Below are positions 33,799 to 41,219 of a stretch of DNA of 64,000 nt, piece after piece. Numbering within the stretch: position 1 is the stretch's first letter; each line of letters begins with the position of its first letter. The position numbers and the translations under genes are program-made. The DNA is from an uncultured Bacteroidota bacterium (GTDB lineage: Bacteria > Bacteroidota > Bacteroidia > Chitinophagales > Chitinophagaceae). Below the pieces are notes generated by a model. That model worked only from the letters and a program-made list of their open reading frames with translations. It was not told where the DNA came from and ran no database searches. The DNA lies in contig CAIRES010000035.1 in NCBI GenBank assembly GCA_903877645.1, positions 124,001 through 188,000 on the forward strand. Direction: 5' to 3'.

Positions 33799-35754
33799 TT
33801 ATCGCTCAAGGTCAAGCAGCATGGCTTTCCCCTTATCATTGTCGGGGTGCTTTTTGACCAGGTGCTCCAGGCATTTTTTTGCTTTTTCAGGCTGGTTATT
33901 GTTGTGATACCATACCGCGAGGTTCACGAGGTTTTGTTCGTAGTCGGGGTCAAGGGCATTTGCCCGTGTCATGTAATCGTAGGCCATCGCATTATTGCCC
34001 TGCTGCATATAGATGTAACCAAGGTTGGTATTTGCGCTTACATGGTTTGGGTTTTCATTGAGCACGAACTGAAAGACCTTTTGCGACGCTTGTACTTTAT
34101 TAAGTGAAAGGAGGCAGGTGGCATACTTATTTTCAAAGTCGAGGGCGTAAGGCCATATCTGTGTGGCGCGTTGATACCAGGGCAATGCACTATCTGCCTG
34201 CTGTAAGAGATAATATGCCTCACCCGAACGATAGGCTGTCCATGCATCGTTAACGGCCGAAGGCTGTAGCTGTGTAGCGTATGCTGTAACTTTCTGATAG
34301 TTATGTAGCAGGAAGTATGCGCGGATATAATCGCGGTTTTGTTTTTTACGGGCTTCGACATCACCCTGTATACCAAGATAGTACAATGCGGAATCGAGCA
34401 GTCCTTTTGACGGAGCATAGCGCTCATAGAATTCCATGTAGCCACGTGCCTTGGTTATGGCATCGGGCTTGTCGTTGTTAAAGCATTTAAGGCCAAGGAA
34501 AGCTGTTATCTTTTCTTTCATACTGTCTTCTACAGGCCGCTTGCGAATGAAGTGGTCGGTAACCGCCACGTGCGGTATATCTATGCTGCCATTGTGCGGC
34601 ATATGGCAGGTGACACAGTCATTGTTCTTCGCCGCCCGGGCCTGCATGGTCTCTGTACACTGATGCTGGCCCGGCGCATTGCTGTGGCAACTCTGGCAGG
34701 CATTGAGGTATTGGGTGCGCGGGGTGAACTTAACACTGATGTGCGGATTGTGACAGGTGATGCAGCTCATTTTACCGCTCTGCACATAGCACTGGCTTTT
34801 CTTCATTCGCTCTACATGCGAAGCCATGATCATTTTGTCTTGCGCGCCCTCGTACTCAGGCATAAATACATTCATTACTTCCGATAGCTTCATGCCGGGA
34901 TGAAAATCGAAAAATGTTTTACCGTCATTAAGCACCGCTATGCCCTGCAGGTGGCAGCGCTGGCATACATTGTTCTGCAACTCTGTTGACAACCTGCGTG
35001 GGTTTACAATGGTATAGTCAGGCCCTTTTGAGGTGTCAACGGGTACATTGTTTTTTCTGTCTTCCACATGCAGGCTGCCGGGGCCATGGCAGCGCTCGCA
35101 GTCTATACCTGTTTTGAGGGAGGTGTATTTATTTTCGCTGTTGGCTACAAATTGCGGGTAGCCGTTGTGGCAACTCATACATTCTATTTCTATCATCCGG
35201 TGAAAACGGCTATTGGCCCCCTTCTCAAAGCCGGGTGCGAGGTCCCACCGGTGTTTCTGGGTATAAAAGGTAATAGGTGCCTGGTACAGATAGCCATTGA
35301 CGTCAAAAATGTGGGAGTTGGTGTGCTGGCCGGAGCCTACAATGTAGTTGACCCTTTGGATGCGCTTATGTACAGTATCGCCATTCTCAATCCTAAACTC
35401 CATGATATAAAAAGAGTCATTGGTAAAGTAGGGTTTGTAGTAATAGTCGAGTGCGGAGTCGTAAACAAGGGCATGTGCGGGCGCGAAGTCGGCTCCAGTT
35501 TTCTCCTTTGTGGCCAGTCCGAATGATTGCCCCATGCCTGTTTGTATAAAAGTCTGGTACACACTCTCGTGGCAGGTACGACAGGTTTGCATACCTACAT
35601 AGTGCGCGCTGGTATCATATACATTTTTCCACAGAGAGGTTTCATGTGGTTCTTCGTCATTTGTGGTTGCCGGTGTATTGCAAAAGAATGCGGGCAATGT
35701 TATGGTGAACAGTGCAAGAAGCAGGAGCAGTCTTTTGAGCAGGCGTGAGGACAT
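33799..35754 (-). CDS. Seven-haem c-type cytochrome with C-terminal TPR domain
   Basis: Exported multihaem protein of 651 residues. The N-terminus has a hydrophobic signal (LLKRLLLLLALFTITLPAFFC) with a Cys, but the residue before it (Phe) does not fit a lipobox. Seven CxxCH haem sites are at about 58, 192, 219, 264, 331, 353 and 380. Between the first and second lies a ~130-residue beta-rich stretch without haem sites. From about residue 430 to the end are TPR-like helical repeats (AWTAYRSGEAYYLLQQADSA, VSANTNLGYIYMQQGNNAMAYDYMTRANALDPD). The arrangement suggests a periplasmic or surface electron-transfer protein with a protein-binding tail; the partner and reaction are unknown. No terminal reductase or maturation gene is adjacent. 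Confidence 0.88.
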   Translation of the reverse strand: MSSRLLKRLLLLLALFTITLPAFFCNTPATTNDEEPHETSLWKNVYDTSAHYVGMQTCRTCHESVYQTFIQTGMGQSFGLATKEKTGADFAPAHALVYDSALDYYYKPYFTNDSFYIMEFRIENGDTVHKRIQRVNYIVGSGQHTNSHIFDVNGYLYQAPITFYTQKHRWDLAPGFEKGANSRFHRMIEIECMSCHNGYPQFVANSENKYTSLKTGIDCERCHGPGSLHVEDRKNNVPVDTSKGPDYTIVNPRRLSTELQNNVCQRCHLQGIAVLNDGKTFFDFHPGMKLSEVMNVFMPEYEGAQDKMIMASHVERMKKSQCYVQSGKMSCITCHNPHISVKFTPRTQYLNACQSCHSNAPGQHQCTETMQARAAKNNDCVTCHMPHNGSIDIPHVAVTDHFIRKRPVEDSMKEKITAFLGLKCFNNDKPDAITKARGYMEFYERYAPSKGLLDSALYYLGIQGDVEARKKQNRDYIRAYFLLHNYQKVTAYATQLQPSAVNDAWTAYRSGEAYYLLQQADSALPWYQRATQIWPYALDFENKYATCLLSLNKVQASQKVFQFVLNENPNHVSANTNLGYIYMQQGNNAMAYDYMTRANALDPDYEQNLVNLAVWYHNNNQPEKAKKCLEHLVKKHPDNDKGKAMLLDLER

Positions 35755-35782
35755 GATGGTCTTGGCTCATTTTTAGCTGAAC

Positions 35783-35862
35783 ATAGCCAGCGTATAATTC
35801 GATTTTCCTTTTTGTATCAATACATATTGCCCGTTCAGCAGGTGGCTTTCTTTTATTTTAGC
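35783..35862 (-). repeat. Duplicated 3' end of tyrS (distal copy, flank of TA islet)
   Basis: This 80-bp stretch matches 36612-36691, within the 3' end of tyrS, with a single difference (79/80). Read on the minus strand it encodes the last S4-domain residues of TyrS and continues in frame to its own stop at 35773-35775 (ending NYTLAMFS, compared with NYTLAIFG in the intact gene). It has no start codon and is a remnant. Together with the copy in tyrS it brackets the higBA genes. Confidence 0.9.
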
Positions 35863-35889
35863 CGTGAAGATGTTGAAAGCCCTTCTGTT

Positions 35890-36204
35890 TTACAGGATAA
35901 CATTAATAGATGTTGCAGGCAACTCAATTTGCAATTTTACTTTAGCCTTTAGCGCGGAAAATACGCGCATAACAGTATCTATGGTTGAGTTACCTGCACC
36001 ACTTTCAAGTTTTGAGATCTGAGCTTTTTGAACTCCAACAAGCCTGCCCAATTCTTCCTGGGTAAGATGTTGTTCTTTGCGTGCTTGTTTAATAGCATTG
36101 CCAATCATATCCATTTGCAGTTCATACTCGAATTTATCCCTATTCGGTGAGCCTATCGTGCCTATCAATTTATCCTGCACTTCATTTAAAGTGTATGTTT
36201 TCAT
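35890..36204 (-). CDS. higA: HigA-type helix-turn-helix antitoxin
   Basis: DNA-binding antitoxin of 104 residues with an Xre-type helix-turn-helix at about 37-90 (IKQARKEQHLTQEELGRLVGVQKAQISKLESGAG, shown here by its start and end). The N-terminal ~35 residues (MKTYTLNEVQDKLIG) are typical of antitoxins paired with HigB-like RNases. Its ATG overlaps the toxin stop by 4 nt (ATGA), and the order toxin then antitoxin is that of higBA modules. It would repress its own promoter, probably through the inverted repeat at 36567-36588. The pair is AT-richer than its neighbours and is bounded by a tyrS duplication, signs of acquisition. Confidence 0.85.
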   Translation of the reverse strand: MKTYTLNEVQDKLIGTIGSPNRDKFEYELQMDMIGNAIKQARKEQHLTQEELGRLVGVQKAQISKLESGAGNSTIDTVMRVFSALKAKVKLQIELPATSINVIL

Positions 36205-36560
36205 TTCGAGCTTTTTTTCTGTGTTTCTTTATCTTTAAAATATATTGTGCGCATTTGTTTGGCTTTTTGCACTTCTTTGCCCGGTACTTTATCTTGCTTT
36301 TTTATGAATCCATGTGTTGAAACAACAAGGGTATCTGATTCGGTAGTTTTATCCCAAAATGCAAGCATCCTGTATTGCAAGCCCATAAAATGTGTTCTGA
36401 ATTCCCATATTTCTTCAGTTAGTTTTTTGAATAATTCAGGATCTTTTGCGACTTGCGCTTTTCGAATGTTGTATAATATTTTTTCACGTTGATTTGCAGC
36501 AATTTTTTCTAAAAAACTAACAGCTTCTTCTAAGAATAATATTTCGAAACGCTTGTCCAA
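36201..36560 (-). CDS. higB: HigB-type RelE/ParE-superfamily toxin
   Basis: Likely ribosome-dependent mRNA interferase of the HigB (phage-derived Gp49-like) group, 119 residues. Characteristic segments are FEILFLEEAVSFLEKI, LFKKLTEEIWEFRTHFMGLQYRMLAFWD, with the conserved E-x-R and Y-R residues, and VVSTHGFIKKQDKVPGKEVQKA, the usual C-terminal signature. The start is TTG at 36560; no ATG or GTG is available earlier in the open frame. Stop overlaps the antitoxin start. The toxin frame appears intact, so the module is probably active. Confidence 0.85.
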   Translation of the reverse strand: MDKRFEILFLEEAVSFLEKIAANQREKILYNIRKAQVAKDPELFKKLTEEIWEFRTHFMGLQYRMLAFWDKTTESDTLVVSTHGFIKKQDKVPGKEVQKAKQMRTIYFKDKETQKKSSK

Positions 36561-36566
36561 CTACGT

Positions 36567-36588
36567 AAAGATAGATAAAAGTATCTTT
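36567..36588 (-). promoter_or_regulatory. Inverted repeat, possible HigA operator
   Basis: AAAGATA (36567-36573) and TATCTTT (36582-36588) form a 7-bp inverted repeat with an 8-nt spacer, just upstream of the toxin start codon. The spacing and position fit an autoregulatory antitoxin operator; binding is inferred. Confidence 0.35.
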
Positions 36589-36601
36589 TTAAGGAAACTT
36601 G

Positions 36602-37879
36602 TTATCCAAATATAGCCAGCGTATAATTCGATTTTCCTTTCTGTATCAATACATATTGCCCGTTCAGCAGGTGGCTTTCTTTTATTTTAGCGTCCACTTC
36701 GGTTACTTTTTCTTTATTAATGCTGATGCCGCCATTCTGGAGCATTTTGCGGGCTTCGCCTTTTGAGGGGAGTACCTTGCTTTCAGCCAGGAAGGTGATG
36801 AGGTCTATGCCCTCGGCAAGGCCTGCTTTGGCGCCGGTTACCTGTGGCACGCCATCCATCACTTCGAGGAGTTGCTGCTCGTTGAGCGAACGCAATACAT
36901 CAATAGACGACTGCCCGAAAAGAATATCGGATGCCTGTTTGGCAAAGGCCAGGTCTTCTTCGCTATGTACGAGTATGGTCATTTCATCGGCTATGGCCTT
37001 TTGCAACTTTCGCTGGTGCGGGGCAGTTTCATGTTCAGCTATCAACGCCTTTATTTCATCAACCGGTTTGAAGGAGAATACCAGCGCCATTTTTGCTGCA
37101 TCGGCATCGGGCAGCTTCATCCAGAACTGGTAGAATGCATAAGGGGAAGTACGTTCACGATCGAGCCATACATTACCACCTTCAGATTTACCGAATTTAC
37201 TGCCGTCGCTCTTGGTGATGAGTTTACAGGTGAAAGCAAAGCCTTCGCCACCGCCTTTGCGGCGGATGAGTTCGGTGCCGGTGACGATATTACCCCACTG
37301 GTCGGCACCGCCCATTTGCAGCTTTACATTGTGGTTATTAAAAAGGTAGTAAAAGTCGTAGCCCTGTATGAGCTGGTAAGTGAACTCAGTAAAAGACATA
37401 CCCGTTTCCAGGCGTTTTTGTACCGAGTCTTTGGCCATCATATAATTGACAGGGATGTGTTTGCCCACATCGCGTATAAAGTCGAGGAAACTGAAAGACT
37501 TAAACCAATCATAGTTATTGACCATTACCGCACCGTTTGGAGAGGTGCTGCTGAAGTCGAGGAATCTCCCGAGCTGATTGCGGATGCCATTGCAGTTATG
37601 CTCAATAGTTGTCACATCAAGTAAGTTACGTTCCTGTGATTTGCCTGATGGGTCTCCGATCATACCTGTAGCGCCGCCAACTAGTGCGTAAGGCTTGTGG
37701 CCGGCCCGTTGCAGGCGCATGAGCAGGGTGATGGGCAACAGGCTGCCCACATGCAGGCTATCGGCGGTAGGGTCGAAGCCTATATAGGCAGAGGTCATTT
37801 CTTTTTGTAACAGCTCGGTGGTACCGGGCATAATGTCCTGTATAAGATTTCGTTGCTGTAAGTCGGCTATGAGGTCCAT
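36602..37879 (-). CDS. tyrS: Tyrosyl-tRNA synthetase
   Basis: Class I aminoacyl-tRNA synthetase that charges tRNA-Tyr, 425 residues. I chose the ATG at 37879 (MDLIADLQQRNLIQD); the open frame reaches a TTG at 37903 but this adds residues not found in the family. Signature motifs: HVGS in DSLHVGSLLPITLLMRLQRAGH, the tyrosine-pocket stretch FTYQLIQGYDFYYL, GGADQWGNIVTG, and KFGKSEGGNVWLD as the KMSKS loop. The C-terminal ~65 residues are an S4 RNA-binding domain (KGEARKMLQNGGISINKEKV). The last 80 bp are duplicated beyond the TA module, implying that the present 3' end was brought in with, or copied during, insertion of higBA. Confidence 0.97.
   Translation of the reverse strand: MDLIADLQQRNLIQDIMPGTTELLQKEMTSAYIGFDPTADSLHVGSLLPITLLMRLQRAGHKPYALVGGATGMIGDPSGKSQERNLLDVTTIEHNCNGIRNQLGRFLDFSSTSPNGAVMVNNYDWFKSFSFLDFIRDVGKHIPVNYMMAKDSVQKRLETGMSFTEFTYQLIQGYDFYYLFNNHNVKLQMGGADQWGNIVTGTELIRRKGGGEGFAFTCKLITKSDGSKFGKSEGGNVWLDRERTSPYAFYQFWMKLPDADAAKMALVFSFKPVDEIKALIAEHETAPHQRKLQKAIADEMTILVHSEEDLAFAKQASDILFGQSSIDVLRSLNEQQLLEVMDGVPQVTGAKAGLAEGIDLITFLAESKVLPSKGEARKMLQNGGISINKEKVTEVDAKIKESHLLNGQYVLIQKGKSNYTLAIFG
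36612..36691 (-). repeat. 80-bp direct repeat, copy within tyrS 3' end
   Basis: Proximal copy of the repeat at 35783-35862, offset by 829 bp. Both copies have the same orientation, as expected for a target duplication around an inserted segment. Confidence 0.9.
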
Positions 37880-37900
37880 TTCAAAAGTATATTGAGGGGG

Positions 37901-37908
37901 CAAAAATA
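37901..37908 (-). promoter_or_regulatory. Candidate -7 element for tyrS
   Basis: On the minus strand TATTTTTG, matching TAnnTTTG, 21 nt before the chosen start codon; this supports ATG 37879 over the TTG at 37903, which would leave no leader. Confidence 0.4.
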
Positions 37909-38060
37909 GTATTTAGTAGTGGCCTTATGGGTATCGGGAGGCATTATTATACATTAAACTTTCACAGGTGTGTTTTATTTTTTGTGCAGTAGCCCCCTTT
38001 TTCTATTTTTTTCGGATATTTGTCATTATCTTTCGGTACTACTTAACAAAACTTTAGGCG

Positions 38061-38918
38061 TTGAAACGAATATTACTCGCATTGGCTTTGTTGCTGTCGT
38101 TTGGTGTACAAGCACAGGAGCATCATGAAATAGGGCTTACAGTTGGTATCTCCAATTACTTTGGAGACCTTCAACCGAATATGTTCCCGTCGTATGGCTA
38201 CCAGCCAATGGCGGGCATCGTGTATAAGTATTTCATGAACCCTCATATTGGTTTACGTTTCACAGCTTCCTACACAAATCTATCTGCTGCTGACAGTATG
38301 AGCAACATACCTGTGAACCAGGCGCGTAACCTGAGCTTTGCCACTCACTTATTTGAGTTCAGCGGTGTCATGGAATACAATCTTTTACCCATCGAGATCC
38401 TGAAAAGAAAGGCTACCCCTTACATTTTCGGTGGCGTAGGCGCTTTTTACTTTAATCCTTATGCACTCGATGATAACGGGAATAAGCAATATTTAAGGCC
38501 ATTGAGTACTGAGGGTGAAGGATTGCCAATGTACCCCGACCGGAAGCAGTATAGCCTCGTAAACCTCGCATTTCCCTTTGGTGGTGGTATGAAGTTCTTT
38601 ATTGGCCAGCGTATTATGCTGACAGGTGAGGTAGGCTTCCGCTATACCAATACAGATTACCTGGATGATGTGAGCAAATCTTATGTGAACCTGGACACTT
38701 TGCAGGCTTATAAAGGCAAACTGGCAAGGGCAATGTCCTACAGGGGCAATACAGTGGTAGGTTGGGATCATAATAACCCCGACTACGGCTTTCAGCGTGG
38801 CGACAGCAAGTCGAATGACTGGTACTATTATGTTAACATAACAGCTACCATCTATTTCCGTGCGCTGGGCAACCCAAGGGAATACCTAAAGACCAAATGC
38901 CCTGCATTTTTCCGCTAA
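38061..38918 (+). CDS. DUF6089-like outer-membrane beta-barrel protein
   Basis: Predicted outer-membrane barrel of 285 residues with a signal peptide (MKRILLALALLLSFGVQAQ), starting at TTG 38061; there is no ATG nearby and the signal sequence begins exactly at this codon. The mature N-terminus (HHEIGLTVGISNYFGDLQPN) and the segments PYIFGGVGAFYFNPYA, VNLAFPFGGGMKFFIGQRIMLTGEVGFRYTNTDYLDDVS match the pattern of DUF6089 proteins of Bacteroidota. It ends YLKTKCPAFFR rather than in the usual terminal barrel strand. Function is unknown; relatives are abundant in gliding Bacteroidota. The next 395 nt contain no gene but two copies of a probable small RNA. Confidence 0.8.
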   Translation: MKRILLALALLLSFGVQAQEHHEIGLTVGISNYFGDLQPNMFPSYGYQPMAGIVYKYFMNPHIGLRFTASYTNLSAADSMSNIPVNQARNLSFATHLFEFSGVMEYNLLPIEILKRKATPYIFGGVGAFYFNPYALDDNGNKQYLRPLSTEGEGLPMYPDRKQYSLVNLAFPFGGGMKFFIGQRIMLTGEVGFRYTNTDYLDDVSKSYVNLDTLQAYKGKLARAMSYRGNTVVGWDHNNPDYGFQRGDSKSNDWYYYVNITATIYFRALGNPREYLKTKCPAFFR

Positions 38919-38993
38919 AATAGATTTTCTGATTTAACATTTTTTTTTCGCATTAACATTGGAATATTGAAAAACTCCCTACATTTGTGGTGG

Positions 38994-39054
38994 GTATATT
39001 TTTCATAAGGTGTAAGTAAGGCTTTAGCTATCGTGCTGAGGCCTTACGCTTTTT
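38994..39054 (+). ncRNA. Putative small RNA, copy 1 of a tandem duplication
   Basis: An ~81-bp block (38980-39060) is repeated at 39148-39228 with only two differences. It starts with TACATTTG (38980-38987), a -7 promoter match, and ends in a strong terminator: GTAAGGCTTTAGC (39016-39028), loop TATCGT, GCTGAGGCCTTAC (39035-39047) with two G-U pairs, then GCTTTTT. Transcription from about 38994 would give a ~60-nt RNA. The 5' part (GTGGTGGGTATATTTTTC...) could also encode a 10-codon peptide from GTG to TAA just before the hairpin, which would make it an attenuator-like leader. I do not recognise an Rfam family. Confidence 0.5.
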
Positions 39055-39161
39055 AAGGGAGTTCCATTCTTCTGCACAGCATTTCTCTCCCGTTTTTTTT
39101 AAGTTTTTTTTAATTCTTGAAATCCTTTTTTTTATTCTCAAACAGTGTATATTTGTGGTGG

Positions 39162-39222
39162 GTATATTTTTCATAAGGTGTAAGTAAGGCTTTAGCTATC
39201 GTGCTGAGGCCTTACGCTTTTT
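39162..39222 (+). ncRNA. Putative small RNA, copy 2 of a tandem duplication
   Basis: Second copy of the block described at 38994-39054. Its -7 match is TATATTTG (39148-39155): the position that differs from copy 1 is one of the two free positions in TAnnTTTG, so the promoter motif is kept. The second difference is just after the T-tract. The intervening ~87 bp are unrelated T-rich DNA. Conservation of exactly the promoter-to-terminator span is the main argument for an RNA gene rather than a duplicated terminator. Confidence 0.5.
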
Positions 39223-39313
39223 CAGGGAAGTCCGGTTCTCTACACCTTAACACTTTCTTCTCATTTTTGATCTGTCATTCGTCAGTAGTTGGTACGCATA
39301 TTGATATACCAAT

Positions 39314-39898
39314 GTGATGAACAAGATACCGGCACTCACCACCATTCTTATTGCACTATCGTTGAGCAGCCCTGCACAAAATATAGCGGGCAATGCTGCG
39401 GATACGATCTATGCGATACAACTAAAACCTGTAAGTGTAAAAACAAAATGGCTGAATGATACAGACCGTTATCATTACAACCAGATGAAGTATTATGTAA
39501 CCACTATACTGCCTTATCTGAACGCGGCCTCAAAGCTTTTTACAGAAGTGAATGACCGGCTGCAAAAGGATGATCTGTCGGGAAGGGCGCGCAAAGCCTT
39601 TATCAGGACGAAGGAAGAGGAGATGCGCACACAGTTTGAAGATAAGATACGCACACTGAATGTAACACAGGGGGCATTGCTGGTGAAGCTGATAGCAAGG
39701 CAAACAGACGTGAACATATACGAGATGCTGCAAGAGTTCAGGAACCCGTTTGTGGCGCTTAAATGGCAGGCATGGGCGCGGATGAATGGTATGAACCTGG
39801 ATAGGAAATACCACCCTGAAGAGGAGCGTGACCTGGAGAACATAATGGAAGAACTGGGCTACCCATTGCCTGCCGGTTATGATACGGCAAGCAACTAA
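39314..39898 (+). CDS. DUF4294 domain-containing exported protein
   Basis: Exported protein of 194 residues, restricted to Bacteroidota in my knowledge. Signal peptide MMNKIPALTTILIALSLSSPAQ; the DUF4294 core runs from about 45 to 185 with DRYHYNQMKYYVTTILPYLNAASKLFTEVNDRL, shown here only by its ends, then IRTLNVTQGALLVKLIARQT and PFVALKWQAWARMNGMNLDRKYHPEEERDLE. It is rich in charged helices and has no catalytic motif I can name. It lies downstream of the small-RNA copies, about 90 nt after the second. Confidence 0.88.
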   Translation: MMNKIPALTTILIALSLSSPAQNIAGNAADTIYAIQLKPVSVKTKWLNDTDRYHYNQMKYYVTTILPYLNAASKLFTEVNDRLQKDDLSGRARKAFIRTKEEEMRTQFEDKIRTLNVTQGALLVKLIARQTDVNIYEMLQEFRNPFVALKWQAWARMNGMNLDRKYHPEEERDLENIMEELGYPLPAGYDTASN

Positions 39899-39998
39899 AG
39901 GGATGGTAACAAACAAAAGTTATTGCAGTGTTATTGTGGTGTTATTTGAAGTAAGAATGGTTCAAAAAATCATAAATTGCTAAGTGAAATTTTTTGAA

Positions 39999-40328
39999 AT
40001 GAAACGAGCACCATATACATTACCTGAAGCCGATAAGATATGTGCGGAGTACCAATACCTGGTGGGAGAGCCCTTTACTACCGGCAGTGATCTTAAAATA
40101 GAATGTGTTACTACAACTCCTTTTGACGAGATGAGTAAAGAGCGTTTCCTGATATTGTACTTTCTGCTGAATAGCACAGAAGGAGCAAAGACAAATGAAT
40201 ACAATGGCCTGCTATACGATGTATTGATCATAGGCCGGTCTGCTAAAGACGTGCATGAACTACAGCAGGAGGACATTTATTCGTGGCTGGTAAAAAATAA
40301 AAAGCTTACTGAAGCGGAGGTGAGCTGA
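39999..40328 (+). CDS. Conserved hypothetical small protein
   Basis: Cytosolic protein of 109 residues (MKRAPYTLPEADKICAEYQYLVGEPF). I chose ATG 39999 over the in-frame GTG at 39984. It has no signal peptide, membrane helix or motif I recognise; central strands FLILYFLLNS and GLLYDVLIIGRSA are followed by an acidic helix (DVHELQQEDIYSWLVKNKKLTEAEV). It stands between DUF4294 and the ribosomal protein genes, with a terminator after it. Confidence 0.6.
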   Translation: MKRAPYTLPEADKICAEYQYLVGEPFTTGSDLKIECVTTTPFDEMSKERFLILYFLLNSTEGAKTNEYNGLLYDVLIIGRSAKDVHELQQEDIYSWLVKNKKLTEAEVS

Positions 40329-40364
40329 GCAAAGGACGCCTTCAGCCGTCAAATATAAAAACAG

Positions 40365-40397
40365 AAAATAGCCGAACCATCTGGTCCGGCTATTTTT
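40365..40397 (-). terminator. Terminator after rplT (bidirectional)
   Basis: AAAATAGCCG (40365-40374) through loop ATCT to CGGCTATTTTT, a stem of about 13 bp with one mismatch, A/T-rich on both sides so that it can act in both directions between the hypothetical gene and rplT. Confidence 0.75.
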
Positions 40398-40423
40398 ATG
40401 TATATCGCATAAGCGATGAGAAT

Positions 40424-40768
40424 TTATTTTACCTGAGCAACCAGCTTTTTGAATGATTCGGGCTCATTCATAGCGAGGTCGGCAAGAACTTTACGGTTCA
40501 GGTCGATACCCTTGGTAGCAAGGGCACTGATGAACTTAGAGTAGCTCATACCTTCTTCGCGAACAGCAGCATTGATACGCACGATCCATAAAGAGCGATA
40601 ATCGCGTTTTTTCAGCTTGCGGCCTACAAATTTATAACCCTGCCCTTTTTCGAGGACGTTCTTGGCAACCGTATATACGTTTTTGCGTTTGCCGTAGAAG
40701 CCTTTCGCTTCTTTCAGTATTTTCTTTCTTCTCGTGCGTGATGCAACAGCATTTACGGAACGTGGCAT
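40424..40768 (-). CDS. rplT: 50S ribosomal protein L20
   Basis: L20 binds 23S rRNA early in large-subunit assembly. The 114-residue protein begins [26 protein letters not shown] and contains [16 protein letters not shown], both typical. It follows rpmI by 65 nt on the same strand. The usual upstream partner infC is not adjacent to this pair. In Escherichia coli L20 represses its own operon; no such structure is evident here. Confidence 0.98.
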   Translation of the reverse strand: MPRSVNAVASRTRRKKILKEAKGFYGKRKNVYTVAKNVLEKGQGYKFVGRKLKKRDYRSLWIVRINAAVREEGMSYSKFISALATKGIDLNRKVLADLAMNEPESFKKLVAQVK

Positions 40769-40833
40769 ATGTAAAAAATTAAAATCTTGTTATAAAAATT
40801 CATTATTATCCCTCCATCGCTGGAAGAAGTATT

Positions 40834-41031
40834 CTATCTCAGGCCCAACATACGTTTTACCAACGGCTCATTACTTTTATGAACGAGGCCGTGAATACGC
40901 AAATGGCGTTTGCGGGATTTTGATTTCTTTGTCAGCAGATGGCTTTTAAAAGCTTTATACCTGCGTATCTTGCCGGTGCCGGTAACGTTGAACGTTTTTT
41001 TAGCACGGGAATGCGTCTTCACTTTTGGCAT
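40834..41031 (-). CDS. rpmI: 50S ribosomal protein L35
   Basis: Small basic large-subunit protein of 65 residues, MPKVKTHSRAKKTFNVTGTG, with the typical KIRRYKAFKSHLLTKKSKSRKR middle given here by its ends. It is first in the rpmI-rplT pair and has its own -7 element 23 nt upstream, so infC is not cotranscribed from this site. Confidence 0.98.
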   Translation of the reverse strand: MPKVKTHSRAKKTFNVTGTGKIRRYKAFKSHLLTKKSKSRKRHLRIHGLVHKSNEPLVKRMLGLR

Positions 41032-41054
41032 GGTACTTCTAATTTTTGGGATGG

Positions 41055-41062
41055 CAAAGGTA
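41055..41062 (-). promoter_or_regulatory. Candidate -7 element for rpmI-rplT
   Basis: On the minus strand TACCTTTG, an exact TAnnTTTG match, 23 nt before the rpmI ATG, giving a leader of about 17 nt. Confidence 0.45.
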
Positions 41063-41219
41063 GCAAAAAATTACAATAGAACGCGAATTAGTGTAAATTT
41101 TTTATTTTAAATATGAAATCACCTAAAAAACGTCGTTTCCAGGCAAAGATCGTAATTTATTTGCGCTGTAAAGCAAAGAAGCTATCCTTTTACTATTTTT
41201 ACGGAGAATAATCAGAGAT

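Noticed and set aside
36872-37624. 250-codon plus-strand frame over tyrS
   Set aside because: tyrS motifs are complete on the other strand; the frame is a shadow.
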